Part shown: positions 25,568-35,339 of the stretch, in pieces
How positions within the stretch are numbered: position 1 is the first letter of the stretch
Layout: each line of letters opens with the position of its first letter
Source: Clarkia xantiana subsp. parviflora
Lineage: Eukaryota > Streptophyta > Magnoliopsida > Myrtales > Onagraceae
Direction of reading: 5' to 3'
DNA length: 64,000 bases
Assembly (NCBI GenBank): GCA_036873135.1
Contig: JAPTYO010000003.1
Coordinates: 30,260,763 to 30,324,762, forward strand
The notes under the pieces: model-generated
Seen by the model: the letters and a program-made list of their open reading frames with translations, nothing else
What the model was told of the DNA's origin: nothing
Database searches by the model: none
Position numbers and translations under genes: made by a program

Positions 25568-26096
25568 TGCTTGGAACCAATTCTGCTTGGAACGTCAAAA
25601 CTTTAGACAGCTTTTTAACTTTCCAAAAATATCATCAAAATTTAAACTTACGAACTTTGAAATTAAGCACGGAGGAATTGGTGTACTTGCGCGGGACGCG
25701 CACGGGAATCTCATTGGGGGATGCAATCAATTCAAGAGCGGCTTGGGAGTTTTAGAGCTCGAAATGAAGGCAGTAGAGACAGGACTTGAGCTAGCATTGG
25801 GACATGGGTGGTCAGATATCATCATTGAGTCAGATTCGGCGGAGTTCATCGAACAGTTGAAGGCCGAGACTGAGTGTTCCACCTGGAGGATTGCTACACA
25901 AGTTACAAACGTCCTTGCCAGGATTGGCTCATTTCGTAGCGTTGTCTGGTCTTGGATCCCGCGAAAAGCAAATGAATGTGCTAACTGGGTTGCCGTCCAA
26001 TCCATAAAGAGGTCGTGTTCTTTAAATTGGGTCTGCGTACCCCCGCCCTCTCTTTTATCTTTACTTGTGAATGACCGGGTTTTTGCCCGACCCTGA
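25568..26096 (+). pseudogene. Degenerate RNase H-like domain (LINE-derived type)
   Basis: An open frame reads HGGIGVLARDAHGNLIGGC, then LELEMKAVETGLELALGHGW, IIIESDSAEF, VWSWIPRKANECANWVA and a tail with PPPSLLSLL. This is the order of a plant RNase H-like (RVT_3) domain as found at the 3' end of non-LTR retrotransposons and in many orphan plant copies. The Glu in ELEMKA and Asp in ESDS are kept. The first catalytic Asp region is missing and the last (normally ...NxxAD...) reads NECAN. A hAT-like element ends just upstream. The domain is therefore probably inactive. Stop at 26094-26096. Confidence 0.65.
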
Positions 26097-27033
26097 CTGT
26101 TTCCGTATGAATGAATTATTTTTTGGAAAAAAAAAAACATCAAATTATTGTTGCTATTATTAATTGAGTTCCCATTATTCGGAAATCTTCCAAACTTCTA
26201 GGTGTTCTAGAAGCTCTTTTGTATACATTAGCATGACGCCATTATATACTTGGTAAGCTTTGCTGTAAAGCCAAAGAAAACAGCTTGGAATTTGGAAAGC
26301 AATAAAGTATCTATCTGTTCCGCTATCTCCTTACAAATTGATATAAAATTGCTATTTTTCTCGGAATATATAGAAGTAAACGTCTTCGGATGTAATTTTC
26401 AACCGTTTAATAATATAATGAAACGGTTTAACATTAGGTTTTATTAATTAACAATTTTAGGTTTACGTTTTATCTGAATTAATAGGTCGGACACTTAATA
26501 CATGTCTGAATTATAATGCGAATATATAATTTAATAGAGATGTGATTGAGAATCCGAACCAAAGTTCCGAGATGTCACGAATTGTGACTCAGGGGTATAA
26601 TTTGTAAATACTGCTAATATTTAAGGTGTTTTTTTGTCCCCTCAGAGACGGAACAAGTAGGAACTTAAATATCGGTTGGTTATATTGAGTAGATCGTGTC
26701 AAAGCAATCAATTAATTAAAAAATAGTCGAGTTATAAACATAACTTTAGCCTATACACTTAAGACATAAGGACGTGGACCTAATGTTGATAGGATTCACA
26801 CTTCAAAATATTTTTCTTAAAGGCAGAGACTCACTCTCTGAAAACAAATTTAGAGTATTAATAGAATCCAAATAAAAATACTTAAAGCTAATTATACAAC
26901 TTTAAATAACTAGAATTTAAACATACAAACTATATATATATCTACAAAATTAATTACACAGGTATATTTTGTTAAGATCACATAAACAAAATACAATTTG
27001 AAGTAAAAAGAGTGGAACGGGTGATTGTATTAA
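26097..27033. other. Intergenic DNA, no gene seen
   Basis: AT-rich sequence downstream of the RNase H remnant. No terminal-repeat element, RNA gene or convincing ORF was recognised. Confidence 0.4.
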
Positions 27034-28080
27034 GGGTTAAGAACCTATAAATTGTTTAAAATTAGGTTAACAGATCTCTTGGTCCATGATGTTTGATCAC
27101 TTTTGGGTTTTGATCCATTATGTTTTTTTTTTCCTAGTTTTGATACCATATGTTAGCCGATTTTTCTAGTTTTGGTCTGACCGTTACATTCCGTCCATTT
27201 TTTCCGTTAAGTGACATGTGCAAGTCACGTGATTCACCCTAAACTTTTAATTTTGTTCAAATTTGGGGGAATTGACCCATTGAACTAGGTTTAGCGTGTC
27301 ATTTCCGCCAAATTTGACCCATTAAACCTAGTTCAATTCGCCCAAATTGAACTAGGTTTAGGGTGTCAATTCCCCCCAGATTTGAACAAAATTGAAAGTT
27401 TAGGGTGGATCACGTGATTTGCACATGTCAATTAACGGAAAAAATGGACGGAAGGTAACAGTCGGACCAAAACTAGAAAAATCTGCAAACATATTGTATC
27501 AAAACTAGGCAAAAAAATTAACACCATGGACCAAAACCAAAAAATGGTCAAACATCATGAATCAAAAGACCTGTTAATCCTTGTTAAAATTTGGTGTCTG
27601 AACTTTGAAATGTTAAAATGGACAGTCTCAGATATCATTTTTGTTGAAATTTAACGTCTCCGCGTCTTGTCTCTTCAATCATTTTCATCAACTCACTCAC
27701 CCACTAATAATTCATCACTCTTTACTTTTCACAAAGTCGTCAAATTTCCCCAAAATTTGAACATTCAAAGAAAAAGTTTCTAACAAAGTGACATGGAGCA
27801 ATTTCCAGCGACAACGGAGCGATATTTACTTGCGCGGATGTGGCAGTTTTTGTTAGGTGATGGTCCTGGCAAGGTGGCGAGAATGGAGCGTGCATAGGAT
27901 GTTAAATTTGACTGTCGGAATTTGCTTTTCTAAAGTATCACCGAGACGCAAAATTTTAATAAAAATGAAGGTTGAATTTGACATTCGGAATTTACTTTTT
28001 TAAAGTAATCACCGAGGCACCAAATTTCAATATTTGTGAAACTTTATATAGTTTATTTATACTATATAGATTCTTTAACT
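27034..28080. mobile_element. MULE-like MITE (copy C) with a second TIR element nested in it
   Basis: The left end GGGTTAAGAACCTATAAATTG and the part from about 27587 (TTGTTAAAATTTGGTGTCTGAAC onward) belong to the family complete at 21474. Between them, 27064-27586 is a separate unit with ends GGTTAACAGATCTCTTGG and, in reverse, GGATTAACAGGTCTTTTG and long inverted internal arms (CTAAACCTAGTTCAATT and complement). The outer right end is decayed near 28080. Target duplications are not exact. Confidence 0.65.
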
Positions 28081-28095
28081 ATTGAGTAAAGATTC

Positions 28096-28228
28096 AAACT
28101 GTGAAATTTGCTGTGAAATTTCTCTAGAAAGTATGAAAGAGAAAGTGCTGGAACAAATTCTATTGGTTCCTTAATGGGCCCCTACAACACTTTCTAGGGA
28201 AATTTCACTCCTTCTTTCACAGTTTGTA
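28096..28228. mobile_element. Short TIR repeat upstream of the ERF5/6-type gene
   Basis: Ends CTGTGAAATTTGC...TTTCTCTAGAAAGT and ACTTTCTAGGGAAATTTCAC...CTTTCACAG are inverted over about 35 bp around a 60-bp centre. A small MITE within about 250 bp of the TATA box of the ERF gene. No duplication fixed. Confidence 0.5.
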
Positions 28229-28361
28229 TCACCACTCTTAACTATTATATTATTGCTCTATTAGGATGTTTCCTTGTATGTACCATCCACCATTCCAAAT
28301 GAACATCCAAAGAAGCCTCCCCTTAAAGTTTGAACTGGGCCCCTCCTACCCACCCTCCCAC

Positions 28362-28373
28362 TGTATATATACT
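28362..28373 (+). promoter_or_regulatory. TATA box of the ERF5/6-type gene
   Basis: TGTATATATACT lies about 100 bp before the ATG at 28471, followed by a CT-rich leader. Its position shows that the open frame extending upstream to 28330 is not translated. Confidence 0.65.
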
Positions 28374-28470
28374 CTCCTTCGATTCATCAACTCCTCAACC
28401 TTTTCTTCTTCTTCCTGAACTCAAACAAACAATAGTACAGCCACCAAAATCTGCAGATCTTCAAGCAACA

Positions 28471-29286
28471 ATGGCGGCCACTGCAGTCACCTCCAGTCTC
28501 GAGCTCATCGAGCAGTACCTTCTTGGCGACGGATTCAGCGATTCGGCTAATTCAAACTCCTTATCATCCCAATCTTCAATCACCAGTTCTTCGATTCCAG
28601 CACTCGATTCCTTCGATCTCTTCGAATTCGAAGCAAAACCTCAATTCATCCATCATCTATCTCCGATAGCTTCCACCTCGAGCTCTGGATCGAATCATTC
28701 CCTCGAGATTGAATCGAAGCCTTCAATTTCTTCCTCGAAAAGGCCGTCGCTGAAGCTCGCAGTTCCGAGCAGATCTCAACTGCTGCAGTTCATCGCACCA
28801 AATCAACTGGCGGAGAAGCGATCGGAAAATCAGCGGCACTACAGAGGCGTCCGCCGCCGGCCGTGGGGAAAATTCGCGGCGGAGATCCGTGATCCGACTC
28901 GGAAAGGCTCCAGAATGTGGCTCGGGACTTTCGATACAGCCGTCCAAGCCGCCAGGGCCTACGACCGAGCCGCTTTCAAGCTGCGCGGCTCGAAAGCTAT
29001 CGTCAACTTCCCTCTGGAAGTAGGGAAGCCGGAGCCATGCCAGAGTAACCAGTCGTCAAATGTTGACAAACGACGCCGTGAGGAGAACGATGGGGTGGCG
29101 GTTAAGAGAAATAGGTTGCCGGAATATGACGTCACTATTCATCATCATTTGAAGGATACTCCTTTGACGCCGTCTAGTTGGACGTCGGTTTGGGACTGTG
29201 ACGTGAAGGGGATCTTCAGCGTGCCTCCCTTGTCGCCGTTATCTCCTCACCCGCCATTTGGATTTGCTCAGCTTACCGTTATTTGA
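28471..29286 (+). CDS. ERF5: AP2/ERF transcription factor, group IX (ERF5/ERF6 type)
   Basis: An intronless 271-residue protein starting at the ATG at 28471 ([20 protein letters not shown]). The frame is open upstream to a TTG, but that part overlaps the TATA box. Residues 82-109 hold the group-specific stretch [20 protein letters not shown]. The AP2/ERF domain is at about 123-181 ([19 protein letters not shown] ... [19 protein letters not shown]), followed by [11 protein letters not shown] and a basic KRRREE segment. The C-terminus [17 protein letters not shown] is the conserved motif whose two Ser-Pro sites are MPK3/MPK6 targets in Arabidopsis ERF6. The domain reads RGVRRRPWG where most relatives have RGVRQRPWG. 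Such factors bind GCC boxes and drive defence, ROS and growth-restriction responses. I cannot choose between ERF5 and ERF6; it is likely co-orthologous to both. The partner ERF1A-type gene at 12023 is divergently placed. Confidence 0.95.
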   Translation: MAATAVTSSLELIEQYLLGDGFSDSANSNSLSSQSSITSSSIPALDSFDLFEFEAKPQFIHHLSPIASTSSSGSNHSLEIESKPSISSSKRPSLKLAVPSRSQLLQFIAPNQLAEKRSENQRHYRGVRRRPWGKFAAEIRDPTRKGSRMWLGTFDTAVQAARAYDRAAFKLRGSKAIVNFPLEVGKPEPCQSNQSSNVDKRRREENDGVAVKRNRLPEYDVTIHHHLKDTPLTPSSWTSVWDCDVKGIFSVPPLSPLSPHPPFGFAQLTVI

Positions 29287-29294
29287 AATTTTTA

Positions 29295-29329
<35 letters not shown>

Positions 29330-31382
29330 ACATATATAATTATTAGAACTTAATGATGAAATATATAGATTGATTTTTTTTTTGTTAAATATATTGGAGA
29401 GCTTGTATCACCATTCTCTATAAATTAGCATATGCGTTTCTGACATGAAATGTTTAAATGATTTCTAACGACATAATTTTATTAAAAATATGTGTTTCAC
29501 ATAAATACAGTTAAATTATATGTCTAAACAATTCTGATAACTCTAAACAAAATTATTAAGTCTGCCAAATCAACTCAAACATGTATTTGTTTATTTGATA
29601 ATTATAAATTCCACAATTTTACCAATATGATTTAGCAAAAAAAAAATACAAATTAAATATTTGAATTTATTTGTCAAAAGATAAAATTGGTTTATTTAGT
29701 AACTTTACAAATTTTGGATTAAAAGTATAGTTTCTTCATATATTTTTTTTAAATTGTTGTGTTAATGTATTTTTGTCACATGTCACAAGAAAGGCGTTTG
29801 TGTCATGTTTCGTATTAGACAAATCATGGATATATATATATATATAGAGAATTAATTTAATTTGACATAACTTTTTAATGATACTTCAAATTAAATTACA
29901 TGATACTAATTGTAAACCCTACTATCAATGCAATATGACCACTTTAGAGTTTTTAAAGCTCATTATTTGATTACTGTCTTAACAAGTAGTCATAAACCTA
30001 AATATGTTGTACTTTCTAAAAGGTTATAAATGTAAAGAAATTTTATTTTCAATTGCAAATATCACGTGTACTCGGAGAAAAAAACCCGACAAAATCGAAT
30101 TCCCGAAAAATCCTCCTTAGCACGTCCCAAAATTGGGCCTGAACCCGTATGGCAGGGACTTTTACTTCCAAATATAGGGCTAGGGCTAGGTTTTTTTTTT
30201 TCAAAAAATCCCGAATGTCCCGAGTTATTTACCATAATTCAATAATTTACAACTTAAATAATCTAATTATACTTAAACTATCTGAATATAAAATAAAATA
30301 AAATAAAATAAAGCCTAATTAGTAAGTAACTAACGTAACTTCATTTCTTTCTTCGTCAAAGTATCATAAACTGTCTGAACATTCAGTTTTAGCTTTTCCT
30401 TTAAATATTCTTTGCACTAGAACATCTATACATAATATAATCTTGAAAAGTTTAACAACGTATTGACAAATAAGCTTTTTAAGTCATTTTATCTTTCCTA
30501 ATGTCAAATTAATCATTTTTTAATTGTCAATTTCATGACATACCATAGTGAATCATAGGTGGCATGCCACGTGGTTTAGTTCTAGGTTCTCCAAAGATCC
30601 TCATTCATTGTCAAAGATGTTACAAAAGTTACAAAAAATTTGTAACATCACATTTCTTTATTTCACATGCATAAGTTACATAATAGTGATTTTATGATTT
30701 TTTTTAAAGCTTTTTTATGTATTAATTTTCATAGAATACTAAAATACATATTTCGAAAAATTAGTATGTGGATCTTTATTAATTTTATATTAACAATTTA
30801 TTATAAAAAATTTATACTCTACGAAAAGCGTGAATAGATTGCTTACTAAAAATATTCATAATTGAATTCTTAATGATAGTGAAACAACTTTCTTTTATAA
30901 TATATTAATTCATCATAAAATATGTAATAGTTATTTAGTTACTTATTAAAATACATATATTCAATTTAATTTTTGTGATAAATAAGATACAAATAAAAAT
31001 CATAAAAGTTAAGTTGAGTAGCTTTAATTAACATTATACGTCGGTAAATTTGTATATTATTATTTTGCAAACTCATACTAATTATCCATCAAATATACTA
31101 ATATATATATTCAATGTTATCTAACTAATAAATAATTAATATTTATTAAATAAATTTCATTAATTACAAAATAATACATTTTATAATATATTTCATATAT
31201 AAATTACTCTCTATTTTGTGTATATATTATACATATATTTAATTAAAAAAAACTGTAAAACAAATCATTATCATTTGTATTTGCTTAATAAAACCATTTT
31301 TACATTATGCATTATAAAAAATAAATTAAACATATAAAAATAATGAAATGAATTACGATTAAATTAAATTTATTATTTACTT
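29287..31382. other. AT-rich intergenic DNA ending in a Helitron-like terminus
   Basis: Contains a (TA)n microsatellite at about 29300-29325, (AAAAT)n near 30290-30312, and decayed CCCGAAAA/CCCGAGT words at about 30085-30225 related to the hAT-like element at 20297. No gene seen. Confidence 0.4.
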
Positions 31383-31383
31383 A

Positions 31384-31411
31384 CCGCGCAAAGCGCGGGC
31401 CAACCACCTAG
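31384..31411 (+). mobile_element. Helitron-like 3' terminus
   Basis: CCGCGC AAA GCGCGG forms a perfect 6-bp-stem hairpin, followed by GCCAACCAC, CTAG and a host T. This is a textbook nonautonomous plant Helitron 3' end. The 5' TC end upstream was not found, so the element length is unknown. Confidence 0.65.
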
Positions 31412-31684
31412 TTTATTTATAGTTTTAGATTTTAGCATTTAAATCTTCAACTCTCTTCAAGTGATGGAGTTGATTTGGAGCTGCGTTGAACTTGAATGCT
31501 AGCGTTTGTATTGTAGAACTTAATCTACGTGTGCGAACTTAATGAATTGTTTGTGAACTTGATGTATGTGATCGTGAATTCGATGTATGTGTTGGTGAAT
31601 CCAATGTATGTGTTCGTGAATTTGATGAATGTTTGAACTTGGATTTGTGAGTTGAAAATTAAGGTTTATTTTCATCCTTAGGTG

Positions 31685-31890
31685 TAAACTAGGGTTGTCA
31701 CTAGCCCGTCAGGTGTAAACTAGAGTTGTCACTAGTCCGTCCCGAATTTGAAAAGCCCCGACCAAGTAGGGACTCTTTCAAATATTTAACATAGGACTAG
31801 GGACGATTGTGGAAAATCCCGAAAACTAAGGCTAGAGATATTTTCTTGGAAAATCCATTTATCCCGAACTCACCCCTACTTCTCATTATC
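31685..31890. repeat. Decayed hAT-like GC-rich repeat with short duplication
   Basis: GTGTAAACTAGGGTTGTCAC and GTGTAAACTAGAGTTGTCAC repeat in tandem. They are followed by CCCGAA/GACTAGGGA words and an end reading ACTCACCCCTA, like the termini of the element at 20297. No target duplication. Confidence 0.4.
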
Positions 31891-32268
31891 CTTGGACTAT
31901 GTTCCAAAAATTAAGCATGTGCTAGAAAATATCAAATGCTAATATCGGCTGATGACTTTTTGAGTTGAATTTATCTACGGACAGAGACAGTTTTTAAATT
32001 TCAACCACAAAACTGAGATCTCATTATGAAGTTCCATCCAATCCATTCCCATATAGGAGAGACATTATCAACGAACATTAACTACAATATAGCTGCGTAA
32101 TAGCACTTCCGTTGACCAAATTGACATGAAAATTAATACAATCTTTATATATATAATATATATATGGACAACGATTCAATGCCGCCAATATCCTGCGAAT
32201 GTCCGCGGGCCCATCGAAACAGAGGGCTGTCACAATTTGCAAATTTGCATGTTAGCTCTATATATTCT

Positions 32269-32990
32269 TAGAATAATTATAGCACCGAATTAACACATAA
32301 GAGGCAAAGTACTAATTCAATTATTCTTTTATTTTTGGGCTCGAAACTGAAACATCTAGTTAAGAAACAAAGTGTAGTACAATCAGCATGTTACTTCATA
32401 GTTAGAATAATCAAAGCACTGAATTAATAAGCAAATGGCAAACTGCTGACCTAATTAAATATTCTTTTATGTTTAGGGCTCGAAATTGAAACCTCTAGTC
32501 AAGAAACGAAGCACAACGCAATTGACATGTTAACTCTACATTTAGAATAATCACATGATTATATTATATAACACGTAAAGAGTAAAGTGCTGACCAAAAT
32601 ATTCTTTCATTTTCATGGCTCGACTCGAAACTAAACCCTAAAATATTGAAGTCAAGAAACGAAGTGCAACACAATTGACATGTTAGCCTCACAATTAGAA
32701 TAATCGCAACACCAAATTAACATGTAAATGGTTAAAGTGCATACCTAGATATTCTTTCATTTTCAAGGCTCAAAACTGAAATCCCTAATCAGCACAATTA
32801 TCACATTAGCTCCACACTTAGAATATGACAACACCAAATCAATATGTACCGGGCTAGGGGCAAAGTACTTTCCAAAATATCAGCTCATTTTAGAGTTCAA
32901 AATTGAAACCTTTAGTCAAAAAAGGACCTAAATATTCGCTCATTTTCAAACTTAAAACTGAAACCTTTAGTTAAGAAATAAAGTATTGAA
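32269..32990. repeat. Degenerate tandem array, period about 125-155 bp
   Basis: At least five units start with TTAGAATAAT-like words at about 32269, 32402, 32541, 32695 and 32818. Each continues through an AACACGTAA-like word, TTCTTTTATTTTTNGGCTCGAAACTGAAACC and AAGAAACGAAGTGCAACACAATTGACATGTTAG-like segments. Partial units continue to about 32990. No coding sense; origin unknown. Confidence 0.7.
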
Positions 32991-33387
32991 TCACTACGAA
33001 ATATGAATATGGATGGAATGATTGTTATTAAAAAAAAAAAACTGGAAGTTAGATTTTTTTACTGAATTGGAAGTTGAGAGTTGAGACTATGGCATGAGCC
33101 AGGAAATGAGTAATGACTGATTATTAGAGACTTGGGCTACGGCATCTTTCGTGGGCCAACTGCTATTAAAATGCTAACGGACTTCCAAACGGCCCAATTT
33201 CACCACTGATAGCAAATTTCTTCCGTCTGGTATAAGGGTTTCAACGGGTCACAGGTACCCGTTGACCCGAGGGTACCCGCCCTGGTTTTGCTCCGCTAAC
33301 CCGCAACCCGTGGGACAGGTCCAGACTCCAGGTTGGTGTTGCGGGCTCCACCGACTCGTCCTGTCATGCACATGTATTATATATATA

Positions 33388-34760
33388 GGAAAAAAGTATG
33401 AAAAAGATGTAACATATTTGCTCCATGTTGCAAAAGATATAACATGTTTCGTAATAGATATAACATGTTTTGTTTTGTTTGTTTTAAATAAAATTCCATT
33501 TATGTCGTTAAATCCGCCGTTAAGTCGTCACATGTTTTGCGCATGACTTAAAAAAATATGCAATACCTGTTATACCCTTTAAACACAATTTTCTCTAATT
33601 TTTTAATTTTTTTTTTTAAAATTCCCTTCATTCCCCAGACTCTCTTATTCACGTTGTGGATTGAAAAATCATATTAAACCATCTTCTATAAGAAATAATT
33701 TGGGATGTATACTTTATGGGTAAAGTAATACGGCTCAAGATGTTCTTTCTCCATATGAAAAATAGATCCACTGTTTTGTAGGAATTTAGTTATTTGCGTA
33801 TGCAGCAATCATCTCATTACAAGAGGCAAGTGTCCTTCTATCCATCTTCTTTAACATGTCATCCACATACGATATATTTTTCCATACAGTGCAATCAGAC
33901 CATTCCCAAACAGATTCTAGTCAAGCCCAACTTTAACCACCTCGACATGAAGTTGCAGACCCACAATCAAGCCATCAAATGCATAATTAAGCCTTTAGAA
34001 CACACAGGTATGTGTAATTATCAGGTCGGGTTTCATCACTAGGCATATAGAAGACCACGTTCTTGTTAGACATTTCATCGAACATATGACGTGCAACGTT
34101 TGGTGCTGCTCGCACGACATATGCCCGCTTAAGTTTGATTGTAAGAGAAGGGTCTGGATGAAGCATGGGGTCAGTAACGATCCGAAGTGTGGAGCTTTTT
34201 CAGAGTTCTACTATCTGGGCATTGGTCCAATAAGTCGCCACGGCGCTGATCGGTAAAAGCAAAGTTATAGAAAGCAGTAAAATGAGATTTTGGAGCGCAA
34301 GAAGCTGAAACTGCTTCAACGGTGACATGTTGCAGCAGATAAAGAAGACATTTTTCATCAAGGAATCATATCATTTGGTTAAGGGAAACATGTGGGAACG
34401 ATTGCTAGTCGTAGGCCTCTGGACTGAGATGAAGATCGGCTTTAATTGAGGAGAAGACCATCTTCAAATTTTCTATCTAACTGCAGAGAAAGAAATTGAA
34501 GAACGTTTGAAGAATAAAGAAGATGAATAGTCACACTTCTCAGTCACGTAAAAATAACTAAAGGGTAGTTTGGGTAAAAAAAATCACTTAAAGTGCATAT
34601 GATGTGCACATGGTTTAATTAAGGCAACTTAACGGATTATTTAACTTTTCATCTAAAACAACTGTTTATAAACGCATTTTATCTAAAACAATCACCATAA
34701 AACATGTTATATCTATTACAACTTAGAGCAAATATGTTACATTTTTTTCATACTTTTCTC
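33388..34760. mobile_element. Pack-type TIR element carrying a PPR gene fragment
   Basis: The ends GAAAAAAGTATGAAAAAGAT and (in reverse) GAGAAAAGTATGAAAAAAAT start terminal inverted repeats that stay similar for more than 100 bp. Both arms include GTAACATATTTGCTC and ATATAACATGTTTTG. Flanking 9-mers ATATATATA match on both sides but lie in AT repeats, so the duplication is only suggestive. Between the arms lies a broken PPR coding fragment (33795-34330, minus). No transposase. A gene fragment between long TIRs is what defines Pack-MULEs. Confidence 0.75.
33795..34330 (-). pseudogene. Pentatricopeptide-repeat protein fragment
   Basis: Minus-strand frames read DQCPDSRTLKKLHTSDRY; after a frameshift, LHPDPSLTIKLKRAYVVRA and PNVARHMFDEMSNKNVVFY; then RPDNYTYLCVLKA; then GLQLHVEVVKVGLD (stop) NLFGNGLIALYGK; and finally KMDRRTLASCNEMIAAYANN. 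This order is that of the N-terminal repeats of plant PLS/DYW-class PPR proteins (organelle RNA editing or processing). Several stops and frameshifts make it a pseudogene. It covers roughly 150-180 codons of the source gene, with a segment missing after NVVFY. It was captured by the surrounding TIR element. Confidence 0.8.
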
Positions 34761-35339
34761 ATATATATATATATATATATATGATAATATAACAGTCAAA
34801 ATAATAATAATGAGTTTGGTGATTTGTATTTAAATTTTGAATAAATTTGTAATTTATAATTCTAATTTGAAGTTTAAATTTGAATACGACAAACATAACG
34901 TTTAAGGTTCATAAAAATAAATTATTTCCCACATAGAGTAATCCGCAGGTCGACCCACCCTGCGATATATACGAAATATATACGAAATAGGAACGGGGGT
35001 CGACCATATCGACCCGCGGGACGGGTCCAGAACTGGCAATACCCTCCCAGTCCCGCTGACACTCTAGTCTGGTAGTTACACAACTATTGCCATCAGTTTA
35101 CCACTGATAATCTATCTAGTGGTCCAACAACATTCACTTCCATATTCGCGGTAGGGATACATTTACCACCCCTAAATAAACCACTTACTCCATTTGTTAA
35201 CCAACACAACTCATTTTACACATGGGCATCCATACAAGACATGCCATATCCCATCAAAAGTATCATCTCCTTAATTACAATATACAGATTTCTTTTACCA
35301 AATTCACCGCACTTCGTTTTACCAGAATTCACCGCACTT

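Larger units (their letters stand above)
33233..35066. mobile_element. hAT-like GC-rich element, copy 3, carrying a nested TIR element
   Basis: Starts TAAGGGTTTCAACGGGTC and ends CCCGCTGACACTCTA, flanked by the exact 8-bp duplication GTCTGGTA (33225-33232 and 35067-35074). Subterminal CGGGTC/GACCCG words match the type of the other copies. A separate 1373-bp TIR element sits inside (33388-34760), which explains the 1834-bp length. It ends about 270 bp from the 3' end of the PTPMT1-type gene. Confidence 0.85.

Noticed and set aside
28330..28470. N-terminal extension of the ERF5/6-type ORF by 47 codons
   Set aside because: It begins at TTG, spans the TATA box at 28362-28373 and the leader, and has no family similarity. 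The ATG at 28471 gives the usual N-terminus.
32269..32990. CRISPR-like array
   Set aside because: The repeats are long, degenerate and contiguous, in a plant nuclear genome; an ordinary tandem array.
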